Positions 42,743 through 52,700 of a DNA stretch of 64,000 bases are shown here, piece by piece (position 1 is the first letter of the stretch; every line of letters starts with the position of its first letter). The position numbers and the translations under genes are program-made. The stretch is from assembly GCA_943789105.1 (NCBI GenBank), contig CALSSW010000005.1:352001-416000 (forward strand), read 5' to 3'. The DNA is from an uncultured Ulvibacter sp. (lineage in GTDB: Bacteria; Bacteroidota; Bacteroidia; Flavobacteriales; Flavobacteriaceae). The notes under the pieces are model-generated. The model was not told the DNA's origin. It made no database searches and saw only the letters and a list, made by a program, of their open reading frames with translations.

Positions 42743-43654
42743 CTAGTTGTTGGTGTTTGCTGGGTTTTGGGTCAAGGCTAAAAACTTCTCTTCTAGAGAT
42801 TCTTTTCTTTGCACAAGGTGGGATAGTCTGATTCCTTTTTCAAACAAAAAGGCATTGAGTTTTGCGGCGTCCATTTCTTGAGTAAGATTTGCCACTAGGT
42901 AGCCTGCATCTTGTTTAATGTTATCAAAAGAGGAGCTTTCTTCTAGTATTTTTTTAAGTTTTGTCATATCATCACATTGAAGTGTAACAAACCCATAACT
43001 AGTATTCATGTGTTCAACTCTACCCACATACAGGCTTTTTCCTTTGTTTAGTACAACCACATGAGTACATACTTTTTCTACCTCATCTAGAAGATGAGAT
43101 GCCAATAAAATGGTGGTGCCTTCTGAGGCAATTTTTTGGATTATCCCTCTAATTTGATGAATCCCTTGAGGGTCTAGACCGTTTGTAGGCTCATCTAAAA
43201 TTAGAATTTCAGGAGTGTTTAACAGCGCAGATGCAATGGCAAGACGTTGTTTCATACCCAATGAAAAACCTTTAAAAGTATCATCTTGACGATCTAGTAG
43301 CCCAACGGTATCTAATGTTTTTTGAACCTGTGTTGTTGCCACCCCTTTAATTTTGCAAACCAGTTCAAGATTTTGTTTGGCTGTCATGTAAGGGTAGAAG
43401 TTTGGCCGTTCTATAATAGCACCTACTTTTTTTAAGGCATTATGTGTAGATACATCGCCTCCAAACCAAGAAAAACTTCCAGAGGTTTTATTTACTACGT
43501 TTAATACAATGCCCAAAGTGGTAGATTTTCCGCTACCGTTAGGCCCTAAAATACCATAAACATTCCCTTTTTCAATAGAGAAAGAAAGATTGTCTACCGC
43601 AGTTAGTCTACCAAATCTTTTGGTGAGGTTTTCAATAGTAAGAATTGTTTCCAA
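42743..43654 (-). CDS. ABC transporter ATP-binding protein
   Basis: 303 residues from a TTG at 43654. I chose this start because METILTIENLTKRFGRLTAVD is the usual family N-terminus and the longer reading from 43735 adds a non-family tail; no ATG is available. Motifs: Walker A GILGPNGSGKST, Q-loop region PNFYPYMTAKQNLE, signature FSLGMKQRL, Walker B EILILDEPTNGLD, and H-loop LLASHLLDEVE. It energises the ABC-2 permease downstream. The last ~80 residues are the extension typical of the DrrA/CcmA-like group. Confidence 0.9.
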   Translation of the reverse strand: METILTIENLTKRFGRLTAVDNLSFSIEKGNVYGILGPNGSGKSTTLGIVLNVVNKTSGSFSWFGGDVSTHNALKKVGAIIERPNFYPYMTAKQNLELVCKIKGVATTQVQKTLDTVGLLDRQDDTFKGFSLGMKQRLAIASALLNTPEILILDEPTNGLDPQGIHQIRGIIQKIASEGTTILLASHLLDEVEKVCTHVVVLNKGKSLYVGRVEHMNTSYGFVTLQCDDMTKLKKILEESSSFDNIKQDAGYLVANLTQEMDAAKLNAFLFEKGIRLSHLVQRKESLEEKFLALTQNPANTNN

Positions 43655-43789
43655 GAACAAGTTTTTAGTAGTTATATATCTATTTGACGAGTTAGCTTGT
43701 TTATTGTTACATTTAATGAAAAATAATAAAAACAATCAATTGTTGTGAGTTCAGTACTATAATTTAATCTTTGTAACAATACTGTGTTT

Positions 43790-44596
43790 ATGAAAAAAGT
43801 AGTTTTAATTACAGGAGGATCCTCAGGAATAGGAAAGGCCATTGGAGAATACTTACATGAAAAGAATTATAAGGTCTACGGAACATCTAGAAACCCAGAT
43901 CGCTTTACTGTAGACTTCCCTTTTCCATTATTACAACTAGATGTAACCGATGCACAGAGTATCAAAGCCTGTGTGGCTTTATTACTTGAAAAAGAAGCTA
44001 GCCTTGATGTGTTAATTAATAATGCTGGAGTTGGAATTACGGGCCCTTTGGAAGAAACCCCAACAGAAGAAATGCATAAGGCATTTGCAACCAATTTATT
44101 TGGACCCATACAAATAACCAATGCGGTATTGCCTACTATGCGAAAACAGCAGGGTGGCCATATTATAAATATTACTTCTATTGCGGGGTATATGGGCTTG
44201 CCTTATAGAGGTGTCTACTCTGCAACCAAAGCAGCCCTAGAAATTACTACAGAAGCCTACAGAATTGAGTTAATGCAATTTGGCATACAGATGGTTAATG
44301 TAGCCCCTGGAGATTTTGCTACCAATATTGCTGTAGGAAGATACCATGCTCCTATAAGAGAGAACTCTCCCTATAGTAAAGCCTATGGAGCTACTTTGAA
44401 AATGATGGATACAGATGTGGATAGTGGTAACAATCCAATACAAATGGCAGAGGCTGTTTATCAAATCATCAACAACAAAACACCCAACGTAAGATACAAA
44501 GTGGGTGCTTTTTTACAGAAATTTTCTATTGTTTTAAAAAAGGTATTGCCTTCAAAAATGTATGAGAAAATACTAATGAATCATTACAAACTCTAG
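43790..44596 (+). CDS. Short-chain dehydrogenase/reductase
   Basis: 268 residues from the ATG at 43790; a GTG 6 nt upstream is less likely. The NAD(P) motif TGGSSGIGKAIG, NNAGVG, and the catalytic Ser-Tyr-Lys (NITSIAGYM...YSATKAA) are intact. It is a classical SDR of the retinol/17-beta-hydroxysteroid dehydrogenase-like group; the substrate is unknown. Stop codons overlap those of the convergent flavin oxidoreductase gene by 4 bp. Confidence 0.92.
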   Translation: MKKVVLITGGSSGIGKAIGEYLHEKNYKVYGTSRNPDRFTVDFPFPLLQLDVTDAQSIKACVALLLEKEASLDVLINNAGVGITGPLEETPTEEMHKAFATNLFGPIQITNAVLPTMRKQQGGHIINITSIAGYMGLPYRGVYSATKAALEITTEAYRIELMQFGIQMVNVAPGDFATNIAVGRYHAPIRENSPYSKAYGATLKMMDTDVDSGNNPIQMAEAVYQIINNKTPNVRYKVGAFLQKFSIVLKKVLPSKMYEKILMNHYKL

Positions 44597-45561
44597 AGGT
44601 ATTTTTTTGCCATATTTTGTTGTTTGGAAATTGCCTGGTTAAATTCTGTTTTCATCCGTTTTACCAACTCATTTATAGGTAAGGAGTCTTCAATAGTTGT
44701 TACTCCTTGACCTGCAGACCAAATTGTTTTCCAAGCTTTGGCCTCTGTGTCCATTTCTTTTCCGAAATCTATTTTGCCTTTGCTTTCTATTTGTTCTTGG
44801 GTAATCCCTGCTTTTTCTAGACTCTTACTCAAAAAGTTTGCGCTCACTCCACTAATGGCAGCAGTGTAGGTAACATCTTTTGTTTGAGAGTCAATAATCA
44901 TATCTCTATATTCTTTATTGGCGCTACTTTCTGTGGTGTTAATAAAGCGCGTGCCCATATAGGCTAAATCTGCTCCCATTTGCATAGCACTTGCTATGTC
45001 TTGGCCTGTGCTCAATGCTCCAGATAAAAGTATAAAGCCATCAAAAATCTTTTTGATTTCATTTATAAATGGCACTGGGTGAAGGGTGCCTGCATGTCCT
45101 CCAGCACCTGCGCATACTAAGATTAAACCATCAACACCAGCCTCAATAGCTTTCTCTGCATGTCGCCTTTTTATAACATCATGAAAAACCAAACCACCAT
45201 AACTGTGAATAGCATCTACCACAAGGCTAATAGTACCTAAGGAAGTTATAATTAATGGCACCTTGTGTTTTACACACACTTGCATATCTGGCTCTACTCT
45301 TGGATTAGTGAAATGAACAATAAGATTCACGCCAAAAGGAGCTGCTTTTTTTCCTGTTTCTTTTTCCCAGGCTTCTAGCTCTGTTTTTATTTGTACTATC
45401 CACTGCTCGAAACCTTCTGTGGTGCGTTGGTTTAATGCCGGGAAAGTACCTACGATACCATTTTTACATGCTTCAATAACAAGCTCTGGTCCTGAGATTA
45501 AAAACATAGGTGCGGCCACTAAAGGAAGGCTAAGATGTTGTGTGAATTTATTTTTATTCAT
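44593..45561 (-). CDS. Nitronate monooxygenase-like NAD(P)H-dependent flavin oxidoreductase
   Basis: 322 residues, TIM barrel of the 2-nitropropane dioxygenase/nitronate monooxygenase group. LVAAPMFLISGPELVIEAC, FGVNLIVHFTNP, the FMN phosphate-binding GADLAYMGTRFINT and the catalytic-region HDVIKRRHAEKAIEAGVDGLILVCAGAGGHAG pattern (shown in two parts) are visible. It oxidises nitronates or acts as a quinone/enoyl reductase. It is downstream of the LptF/G permease gene by 15 bp. Confidence 0.9.
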   Translation of the reverse strand: MNKNKFTQHLSLPLVAAPMFLISGPELVIEACKNGIVGTFPALNQRTTEGFEQWIVQIKTELEAWEKETGKKAAPFGVNLIVHFTNPRVEPDMQVCVKHKVPLIITSLGTISLVVDAIHSYGGLVFHDVIKRRHAEKAIEAGVDGLILVCAGAGGHAGTLHPVPFINEIKKIFDGFILLSGALSTGQDIASAMQMGADLAYMGTRFINTTESSANKEYRDMIIDSQTKDVTYTAAISGVSANFLSKSLEKAGITQEQIESKGKIDFGKEMDTEAKAWKTIWSAGQGVTTIEDSLPINELVKRMKTEFNQAISKQQNMAKKYL

Positions 45562-45576
45562 AGTAATATTTGCTTT

Positions 45577-47010
45577 TTACACTAGTTTTTTTTTAAAGAG
45601 TTTTGTAATTCTTCCAACAAAAGTATCAAGGTCGAAAACTCCTTGATCTGTGGTGGCTCTGTAGGTTAGCCAAATACTAAGTGGAAACATAATAAAAGTA
45701 CTAAGCCATGTGGCAATAAAAGGATGCAGGGTACCGTCCTCGGCGCTATTTTTCGCGAAAATACCAATAAAATGATAAGTTAAAAATAATAAAATTGCAA
45801 CAACCATTGGTAGGCCCATCCCACCTTTACGAATGATAGCGCCCAGTGGAGCTCCAACAAAAAATAAAATGATACATGCAATGGGGAGCACCTGCTTGTC
45901 ATGTAAGGACATCTCATACTTGTTGAGACGTTTAATTTTTATTTTATAGGCTTTTTTCTTTGCTTCTATAGTTTGAAGGGTGCCTTTTGCATTATTTAAT
46001 GCCATTTTTGCAATTTCTGTTTGTCTTTTTTCTGAAAATAAGTCCATATAAGAGTCTAGACTATCTGGCAGCTTTTTTGCTTTGATTTTCTTATTGTTGA
46101 ATTTAGAAACTCCGGTTCTATAGTAACTATTGTTTGCAAAAGTTTCTATGTCTTTTGTAAACCCTTTAGAGAGCGAATCTATTTCTACAAATAGCTCCCG
46201 AATATTATACATGTTTTGGTTGCTTAGGTCATTCTCCCTATCTATATCGGTATTGTTTAACTCTGTGAGGTCTATGTTTACAATGTATTGTTTAAAGTCT
46301 GTTTTTGCAAAAGGCATGCGCTTTTGTTTTTTGATATCTTTTTCTTGAATATCTTCATACCTGGACCCATCGTTTAAGATTAATGATAAGGTATTACTGC
46401 CTTCTTTACTTTTAAATTCTCCAGTTTGAGCTATGGTTACAATATAGTTACCGTTAGGTTTTGATGGATTCTTTTCATGAATAATAACACCTGTAAGAAA
46501 TTGATTATTCTCCCCATGTTTTTTGTCAACTTTAATATTAAAACCCTTCCCAATTTGGCTAAATTGACCTTCACTAATAACCATAGAAGGGCTCACCTGA
46601 GCTAAGTTTCTGCGCAAGTTTTGCCATTTATATTCAGAATAAGGAATAATATTATTTGCAAAGAAAAAAGCAGTTAAGGCTAGAATAGATATAAAAACCG
46701 TTAGGCTTCTCATAGCCCTTTGCAGAGAAATACCTGTAGATTTCATTGCAGCAAATTCATACCGTTCAGAAAAACCTCCAAAAACCATTAATGAGGTTAC
46801 TAATATTGTAAGAGGTAGTACCAGAGGTATTAGCTTAGGTGTGAAAAACCATAAAAACTTTAAAATAATTACGAAGTCAATGTCTTTACCAGCCAATTCT
46901 GCTATGTATAACCAAATGGTTTGTAACACAAAAATAAACATCAAAATAACAAAGACGCTAAAAAACGTCTTGAGGTAAGAAATCAATATGTATCTGTCTA
47001 GTATCTTCAC
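45577..47010 (-). CDS. LptF/LptG family LPS export permease
   Basis: 477 residues starting at GTG 47010 (MKILDRYILISYLKTFFSVF). Layout: three N-terminal membrane helices, a large periplasmic jellyroll region (about 100-370), three C-terminal helices (VLPIACIILFFVGAPLGAIIRKGG is a diagnostic LptF/G stretch). It is one subunit of the LptB2FG transporter that extracts LPS from the inner membrane. The lolA gene is 9 bp upstream, giving a lipid/lipoprotein transport pair. Confidence 0.94.
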   Translation of the reverse strand: MKILDRYILISYLKTFFSVFVILMFIFVLQTIWLYIAELAGKDIDFVIILKFLWFFTPKLIPLVLPLTILVTSLMVFGGFSERYEFAAMKSTGISLQRAMRSLTVFISILALTAFFFANNIIPYSEYKWQNLRRNLAQVSPSMVISEGQFSQIGKGFNIKVDKKHGENNQFLTGVIIHEKNPSKPNGNYIVTIAQTGEFKSKEGSNTLSLILNDGSRYEDIQEKDIKKQKRMPFAKTDFKQYIVNIDLTELNNTDIDRENDLSNQNMYNIRELFVEIDSLSKGFTKDIETFANNSYYRTGVSKFNNKKIKAKKLPDSLDSYMDLFSEKRQTEIAKMALNNAKGTLQTIEAKKKAYKIKIKRLNKYEMSLHDKQVLPIACIILFFVGAPLGAIIRKGGMGLPMVVAILLFLTYHFIGIFAKNSAEDGTLHPFIATWLSTFIMFPLSIWLTYRATTDQGVFDLDTFVGRITKLFKKKLV

Positions 47011-47019
47011 ACCCAGCGG

Positions 47020-47658
47020 TTAATCTAGTTTATTAATATAGTACCCATCAGTGGTATACTTTTGCTGGTCAAAAATAAACAAGGTTTTTGAGAGGGGTAG
47101 ATTGGTCTTAAAAGACTGAACTGTAAGGGTATATTTTGTTCCTTTGCTATCTATCTGTATTAATTTATAGATGTGTTTTGTTTTTTTATCTATCCCTAAA
47201 TGAATTTTTTTAATTTCAGCATCACTATCTATAGGAGTTAATTTTACATACTGAATTTTTCTCCCTTTTATGTTTTCAACAATCCCCATTTTAGAATCAT
47301 ACCCCTTTTCATAGAAAGTTAACATTTGAGAGGGAGTAATGTCTTTTTCATCTTCAGGGTTGTATGACGATATGGTAACCTCCTGGTCTTCTGGGACAAT
47401 GGTATAAATAGATGTACCATCAAACATGCGGGTAATATCAAGCATGTTTAGTACATAATTGTCATCTAAAAGGGTAAGATCTCCAATGGTTTGTTGATTG
47501 ACACCTTCTTTTTGATTGGTGAGGGTGTATTTAAATTTAATTTTGATATTGTCATAGCTTCTAACTTTTGCTGAAACCTCATTCAGTAGGGTAGCTGCTT
47601 GTTGGCTGTAGCTAGTGCTAGATGCTAAAATAATAAGTATACTTAAAACTGTTTTCAT
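47020..47658 (-). CDS. lolA: Outer-membrane lipoprotein carrier protein LolA
   Basis: 212 residues with a Sec signal (MKTVLSILIILASSTSYSQQ). The LolA half-barrel is recognisable: LLNEVSAKVRSYDNIKIKF, GDLTLLDDNYVLNM, FDGTSIYTIVPED and ESYNPEDE-like, ending with FDQQKY. It ferries lipoproteins across the periplasm. It sits between ftsK and the LptF/G gene, a frequent order in Bacteroidota. Confidence 0.9.
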   Translation of the reverse strand: MKTVLSILIILASSTSYSQQAATLLNEVSAKVRSYDNIKIKFKYTLTNQKEGVNQQTIGDLTLLDDNYVLNMLDITRMFDGTSIYTIVPEDQEVTISSYNPEDEKDITPSQMLTFYEKGYDSKMGIVENIKGRKIQYVKLTPIDSDAEIKKIHLGIDKKTKHIYKLIQIDSKGTKYTLTVQSFKTNLPLSKTLFIFDQQKYTTDGYYINKLD

Positions 47659-47663
47659 AATTT

Positions 47664-50066
47664 TTATTCGTTTTCCAATAATTGGTTTAGGGCCTCAAGG
47701 GTTGGCACAGAAACACTTCTAGCCTTACTTCCTTCAAAAGGGCCAACAATTCCAGCAGCCTCTAGTTGGTCAATAATTCTACCCGCACGATTATACCCTA
47801 ATTTTAATTTACGTTGCAGTAAAGAGGCAGATCCTTGTTGCGCAATTACAAGTACTTCAGCAGCTTCTCTAAACATTACATCTCTTTCATTTATATTATT
47901 ATCAAGATTTGTGCCACCATCCTCGCTCACATACTCTGGTAAAATATAAGCATCTGGGTATGCTTTTTGACCACCAATGTAATCTGTAATATCTGCTATT
48001 TCTGGAGTGTCAACAAAAGCACATTGTATTCTAACTAAATCGTTTCCTTGGGTGTAAAGCATATCTCCACGGCCAATTAATTGATCTGCACCCCCGCTAT
48101 CTAGAATTGTGCGAGAATCAATTTTGCTAGTTACCCTAAAGGCAATACGAGCCGGGAAGTTAGCTTTTATGATTCCTGTAATTACATTTACAGAAGGACG
48201 TTGGGTTGCTACAATAAGGTGTATACCAATAGCACGAGCCAATTGTGCTAGTCTAGCTATGGGAGTTTCCACTTCTTTTCCAGCCGTCATTATTAAATCT
48301 GCAAATTCATCAATTACAAGAACTATGTAAGGTAAAAACCTATGTTGTTCTTCAGGATTTAACTTTCGTTCTTTAAACTTGGTATTATACTCTTTTATGT
48401 TACGTACATATGCGTTTTTTAATAAATCATAACGCTCGTCCATCTCTACACACAACGAGTTTAAGGTGGTAATAACCTTATTGGTGTCTGTAATAATAGC
48501 ATCTTGATCTCCGGGTAATTTAGCCAGGTAGTGACGCTCAATTTTATTAAATAAAGTTAGCTCTACTTTTTTAGGATCTACCAGTACAAATTTTACTTCG
48601 GCTGGATGTTTTTTATACAAAAGTGAGGTGAGTATTGCATTTAGCCCTACAGATTTTCCTTGACCAGTTGCACCTGCCATTAGTAAGTGAGGCATTTTTG
48701 CTAAATCTACTACAAAGGTTTCATTACTAATTGTTTTACCAAGAGCTAGGGGTAATTCCATTTCTGCATTTTGGAATTTTGGAGATGCAATGGTAGAGCG
48801 CATCGAGACTGTTTTTGGATTTTTATTAGGCACTTCGATACCTATTGTTCCGCGCCCAGGAATTGGCGCTATGATTCGTATTCCAAGTGCAGAAAGCGAT
48901 AGTGCGATGTCATCCTCAAGGTTTTTAATTTTTGATATGCGTATTCCAGCATCTGGAACAATTTCATATAAAGTAACAGTTGGACCTACCGTAGCTTTAA
49001 TACTTGCGATACCAATTTTATAATTATTGAGTGTTTCTACAATACGGTTTTTGTTTTCTTCAAGCTCTTCTTGATTGATAGTAATGCCCTGGCCTGCAGT
49101 GTAATCTTTTAATAATTCTATGGTTGGGAATTTATAATTGCTGAGCTCTAGGGTAGGGTCAAACTCTCCAAAATCTTTTACAAGTTTATCACTTAAATTT
49201 TCTACGACAATTGCTTCTTCTTTGGTTTGTTCAATTTCCATAGAAAGCTTCTGGTCTGGGGTCTCTTGAGAAGGTTTTTCCTGGGTAGTTTTTGTTATTG
49301 CATCATTGGTGTTTTGTGAGCTTTCTAATAAACCATTATTAGTACCTGAGGGTGTTGTTTCAAGTGGTATTTCTGTTTGGGTAGTAAGGTTGTTATTTGT
49401 TTCTAGGACAGGAGTATTACTCTGTTCATTAACACTTGCATTACTTGGAGCTTGATTGAAATCTGTGGCAATGTCTTTTTTTGTTTTTCTTAAAGCATTT
49501 TGAATTTTTTCTGGAGTTATGTTTAATCGTAAAACTAAATAAACAATAGCAAAGAATGTCATGGATAGTGCCGCTCCAATAAGACCCATGTAGTCTTGCA
49601 TAAAATCATTGAGCTCAAAGCCAATAACACCACTTAAAATAGAACTATTACCATTAAAAAAACCAAAAAACACAGAAAGCCAGATCATTACTAGCATCCC
49701 CCAAAACCAAAACTTTAGTAGTCGTTTTTTAGTGTAATCAAAAAAGAAATAAACACCTGTAAGGGTAACTAGACTTGCAAAGATAAACCCTGCAATACCA
49801 AATCCTTGATACATGCATATATACGCTATGTTACTTCCAAAAGTGCTAAGCCAGTTTTCTGTATCTAGATTTCTAGTTGCAACCCCTATAATGCTTTGAT
49901 CTGCCTGCCAAGAAAAAAGAAAAGATGTGAAAGAAATTAATAATGCAATACCAAGCAGGGCTAAGAAACTTCCTAGCAGTATTTTTTGCTGCTTAGATAG
50001 TGAAAACGAGATAGGTTTTCTTGGCTGTTTTGGTTTTTTTGGTCTAGTTGTTTTCTTTATAGCCAT
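47664..50066 (-). CDS. ftsK: DNA translocase FtsK/SpoIIIE
   Basis: 800 residues. The N-terminus has four membrane helices (30-180), then a variable Gln/Thr/Asn-rich linker (about 200-280), then the alpha-beta motor: Walker A GATGQGKSVGLN, Walker B VLVIDEFADLIM, and FPARIAFRVTSKIDSRTILD. The C-terminal gamma domain (FREAAEVLVIAQQGSASLLQ... winged helix) binds polar DNA sequences. It segregates the chromosome terminus at division. It is 5 bp upstream of lolA. Confidence 0.97.
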   Translation of the reverse strand: MAIKKTTRPKKPKQPRKPISFSLSKQQKILLGSFLALLGIALLISFTSFLFSWQADQSIIGVATRNLDTENWLSTFGSNIAYICMYQGFGIAGFIFASLVTLTGVYFFFDYTKKRLLKFWFWGMLVMIWLSVFFGFFNGNSSILSGVIGFELNDFMQDYMGLIGAALSMTFFAIVYLVLRLNITPEKIQNALRKTKKDIATDFNQAPSNASVNEQSNTPVLETNNNLTTQTEIPLETTPSGTNNGLLESSQNTNDAITKTTQEKPSQETPDQKLSMEIEQTKEEAIVVENLSDKLVKDFGEFDPTLELSNYKFPTIELLKDYTAGQGITINQEELEENKNRIVETLNNYKIGIASIKATVGPTVTLYEIVPDAGIRISKIKNLEDDIALSLSALGIRIIAPIPGRGTIGIEVPNKNPKTVSMRSTIASPKFQNAEMELPLALGKTISNETFVVDLAKMPHLLMAGATGQGKSVGLNAILTSLLYKKHPAEVKFVLVDPKKVELTLFNKIERHYLAKLPGDQDAIITDTNKVITTLNSLCVEMDERYDLLKNAYVRNIKEYNTKFKERKLNPEEQHRFLPYIVLVIDEFADLIMTAGKEVETPIARLAQLARAIGIHLIVATQRPSVNVITGIIKANFPARIAFRVTSKIDSRTILDSGGADQLIGRGDMLYTQGNDLVRIQCAFVDTPEIADITDYIGGQKAYPDAYILPEYVSEDGGTNLDNNINERDVMFREAAEVLVIAQQGSASLLQRKLKLGYNRAGRIIDQLEAAGIVGPFEGSKARSVSVPTLEALNQLLENE

Positions 50067-50086
50067 GAAGTGTGGGGTGTCTAAAA

Positions 50087-50094
50087 CAAAAATA
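50087..50094 (-). promoter_or_regulatory. Candidate -7 box of the ftsK-lolA-lptF/G operon
   Basis: The minus strand reads TATTTTTG, a full TAnnTTTG match, 20 nt upstream of the ftsK ATG. Confidence 0.4.
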
Positions 50095-50226
50095 CAAATT
50101 GTTATGAGTTCTGTTGTGTTTTATATTTAAATAATAATCATCAAATTAAAAGAACTAAATATAAGCTAAAATACTTGTTTTTAAAAAAGGGTAAACACTT
50201 TGGTTGTCTTAAATTTGAGCTTTGCT

Positions 50227-50586
50227 TTAAAATTTTGGGATATAAATTATACACCCTATCACTAAAGCTGTTATTGCTGCAAAAAAAACAGCTCCCGCTG
50301 CAATGTCTTTTATGTATCCAATTTTGGGATTTTTTGCTGGGTGGATAAAATTAGCTATTTCTTCTATGGCAGTGTCAAGTGCTTCTGCAGTAATTACAAG
50401 GCCAATTGCAAAACACTGATGCATCCACTGAGTTGCAGAAATATTAAAAACAAATCCAACTACAGTAACCCCAATACTTATTATGGTTTGCAGTTGTATG
50501 CTTGGTTCGTTTTTAACCAGGGCAATGGCGCCCACTATAGCATATTTAGATGCTAGCACACGATTTTTTAAAAAAGCGATAAGCAT
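50227..50586 (-). CDS. Diacylglycerol kinase / undecaprenol kinase family (DgkA-like)
   Basis: 119 residues with three membrane helices, the usual DgkA-type size. AEALDTAIEEIANFI carries the conserved Glu pair that binds Mg-ATP; the N-terminal amphipathic segment ALVKNEPSIQLQ corresponds to the family's surface helix. It recycles diacylglycerol or phosphorylates undecaprenol. It overlaps the tpx stop codon by 1 bp (TAATG), so translation is likely coupled. Confidence 0.9.
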   Translation of the reverse strand: MLIAFLKNRVLASKYAIVGAIALVKNEPSIQLQTIISIGVTVVGFVFNISATQWMHQCFAIGLVITAEALDTAIEEIANFIHPAKNPKIGYIKDIAAGAVFFAAITALVIGCIIYIPKF

Positions 50587-51086
50587 TAAATTAAAGCATT
50601 TAAAGCAGCTTGATAATTAGGTTCTTGTCCAATCTCTGGAACTTGTTCTGAGTATAAAACGGTATTTTGCTCGTCCAAAACAATAACAGCCCTTGCGTGT
50701 AAATTAGCAAAAGGACCATCTGTAATGGTAAGACCATAGGCGTCTCCAAAACTTCCATCTTTAAAATCACTTAGCATTTCAACATTATCAAGTTTTTCTG
50801 CGGCACAAAAACGAGCTTGTGCAAATGGTAGATCTCTAGAGATACAAAGTACCTGTGTATTACTTAGAGACGCCCCATGAGTGTTAAAGGCTTTCACAGC
50901 GCTTGCGCATACACCTGTATCAACACTAGGGAAGATATTTAGTATTTTTCTTTTGCCAGAAAAATCGGAGATATTTTTTGATGATAAATCTGCTGCTGTA
51001 AGGGTGAAATCTGGAGCTGTTGTTCCAATTTCAGGGAGTGTTCCAACGGTGTTTGCTGGGTTTCCACCAAGAGTTATTTTAGCCAT
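50586..51086 (-). CDS. tpx: Thiol peroxidase (atypical 2-Cys peroxiredoxin)
   Basis: 166 residues, normal Tpx length. Peroxidatic Cys in [16 protein letters not shown] and resolving Cys in [13 protein letters not shown] give the disulfide of the atypical 2-Cys family. It reduces H2O2 and alkyl hydroperoxides with thioredoxin as electron donor, in the cytoplasm or periplasm. It lies downstream of nhaC by 30 bp. Confidence 0.95.
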   Translation of the reverse strand: MAKITLGGNPANTVGTLPEIGTTAPDFTLTAADLSSKNISDFSGKRKILNIFPSVDTGVCASAVKAFNTHGASLSNTQVLCISRDLPFAQARFCAAEKLDNVEMLSDFKDGSFGDAYGLTITDGPFANLHARAVIVLDEQNTVLYSEQVPEIGQEPNYQAALNALI

Positions 51087-51116
51087 GTTTTTTTATACAA
51101 GTTAGTTTAATTTAGT

Positions 51117-52583
51117 TTATTTTGCTTGCCTTATCATTCTAATTTTTATTTTAAACGCTGCAAAGAGCAAGGTCATAAATGGGCTAAGCCAGTTAAAGAT
51201 AGCGAACATAAAATATTCTCCAACCCCAACTCCCAACACATCACTTTGGTAGGCTCCACAAGTGTTCCATGGTATTAAAACAGAAGTTACTGTACCAGAA
51301 TCTTCTAAGGTTCTAGAGAGGTTTTCTGGAGCAAGTTCTTTGTCTTGGTATGCTTTTTTAAACATTTTTCCTGGGATTACCAGAGCAAGGTATTGATCAC
51401 TTGCAATTACATTTAATCCAAAACAACTCACAACGGTGGTTGCAAACAAACCAAATACACTTGAGGCCATTTTCAGTAAAGCTTTTGTGATTCTGGCTAA
51501 TGCGCCAATGCCGTCCATCACACCCCCAAAAACCATAGCAGAGGCAATAAGTAATATGGTCCAAAGCATGCCAATAAGACCTCCAGAACTGAACAGTTCA
51601 TTTAAAGTTTCATTAGATGTTTTTATAGCAGTGTCACTAAAGATTGCTTGCGAAAGTGAGCTCATTGTAGAGTCAGAAACTTTTGCTAAAATTTCTGGTT
51701 GAAAAATTACAGCAAAAATTGCTGCCGAGACAACTCCTGTTGCCAGAGATATTAATGGGTTTATTTTCAGTACAATAAGCGCAATTACCAAAATTGGTAC
51801 CAAAAAGAGCCACCCTGTTGTGTTAAATGTTGCGTTTATGGTTTGTAAAAGGTTGCTTATATCTGCCTCTCCAGAGGTTTCAATAGTCATGCTTAAAATA
51901 GAAAACACAATTAAGGTAATAATAATAGTTGGTACCGTTGTGTAGGCCATGTATTTTATATGGGTAAACAAATCTGTACCTGCCATAGCGGGAGCAAGGT
52001 TTGTTGTGTCACTAAGGGGAGACATTTTATCTCCAAAATAGGCTCCAGAGATAACAGCTCCTGCAATCATGCCTGGATTAATACCAAGGGCTGTACCTAT
52101 GCCAACTAGGGCGATACCTACTGTTGCTGATGTAGTCCAGGAACTCCCTGTTGCAATAGATATAATAGCTGCAATTATAACAGATGCCGGTAAAAATATT
52201 TCTGGGCTTAATACCTGCAAGCCATAATAGACCATGGCCGGAATAATACCGCTAACAAGCCAAGTTCCTGCCAAAGCGCCAACAAGCATTAGTATGATAA
52301 TAGGTTTGTACACACTCTTAAGGTTTTCTATAACCTCTTTAATCATTACCCCAATAGAAACTTTATTAAACAGCCCAACTATCATTGCAATACCACCACC
52401 CATTAGCAGGATATATTGGTTTGAGTAATCTCCAAGCCATGCTCCATCTTTTAAAAATATATTATAAGCAAGCAAAGACATTAAAATAACAACTGGAATA
52501 AGTGCCTCCAAAATACTAAGTTGTTTGTTGTCTTTAATTTTTTGCTCCTGAAATTTAATATCTGAGAGATTCTCTTGTGGCAT
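51117..52583 (-). CDS. nhaC: Na+/H+ antiporter NhaC family
   Basis: 488 residues from the ATG at 52583 (an upstream in-frame start would add 18 residues without family resemblance). About 11 hydrophobic segments, with NhaC signatures: ATGSSWTTSATVGIALVGIG, ISGAYFGDKMSPLSDTTNLA and SVLIPWNTCGAYQSDVLGV. It exchanges Na+ and H+ (or related malate/lactate antiport). It starts 117 bp after the gamma-lyase gene. Confidence 0.93.
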   Translation of the reverse strand: MPQENLSDIKFQEQKIKDNKQLSILEALIPVVILMSLLAYNIFLKDGAWLGDYSNQYILLMGGGIAMIVGLFNKVSIGVMIKEVIENLKSVYKPIIILMLVGALAGTWLVSGIIPAMVYYGLQVLSPEIFLPASVIIAAIISIATGSSWTTSATVGIALVGIGTALGINPGMIAGAVISGAYFGDKMSPLSDTTNLAPAMAGTDLFTHIKYMAYTTVPTIIITLIVFSILSMTIETSGEADISNLLQTINATFNTTGWLFLVPILVIALIVLKINPLISLATGVVSAAIFAVIFQPEILAKVSDSTMSSLSQAIFSDTAIKTSNETLNELFSSGGLIGMLWTILLIASAMVFGGVMDGIGALARITKALLKMASSVFGLFATTVVSCFGLNVIASDQYLALVIPGKMFKKAYQDKELAPENLSRTLEDSGTVTSVLIPWNTCGAYQSDVLGVGVGEYFMFAIFNWLSPFMTLLFAAFKIKIRMIRQAK

Positions 52584-52700
52584 AGTAAGGGATTTAATTT
52601 GTTTTGTAATGTTACGATTTTGTAAAGATGTATGCAAATCAAAAAGAGAGCTGTAATAAAACCTTACAACTCTCTTGGTATTTTTAATCTTAGGGTAATT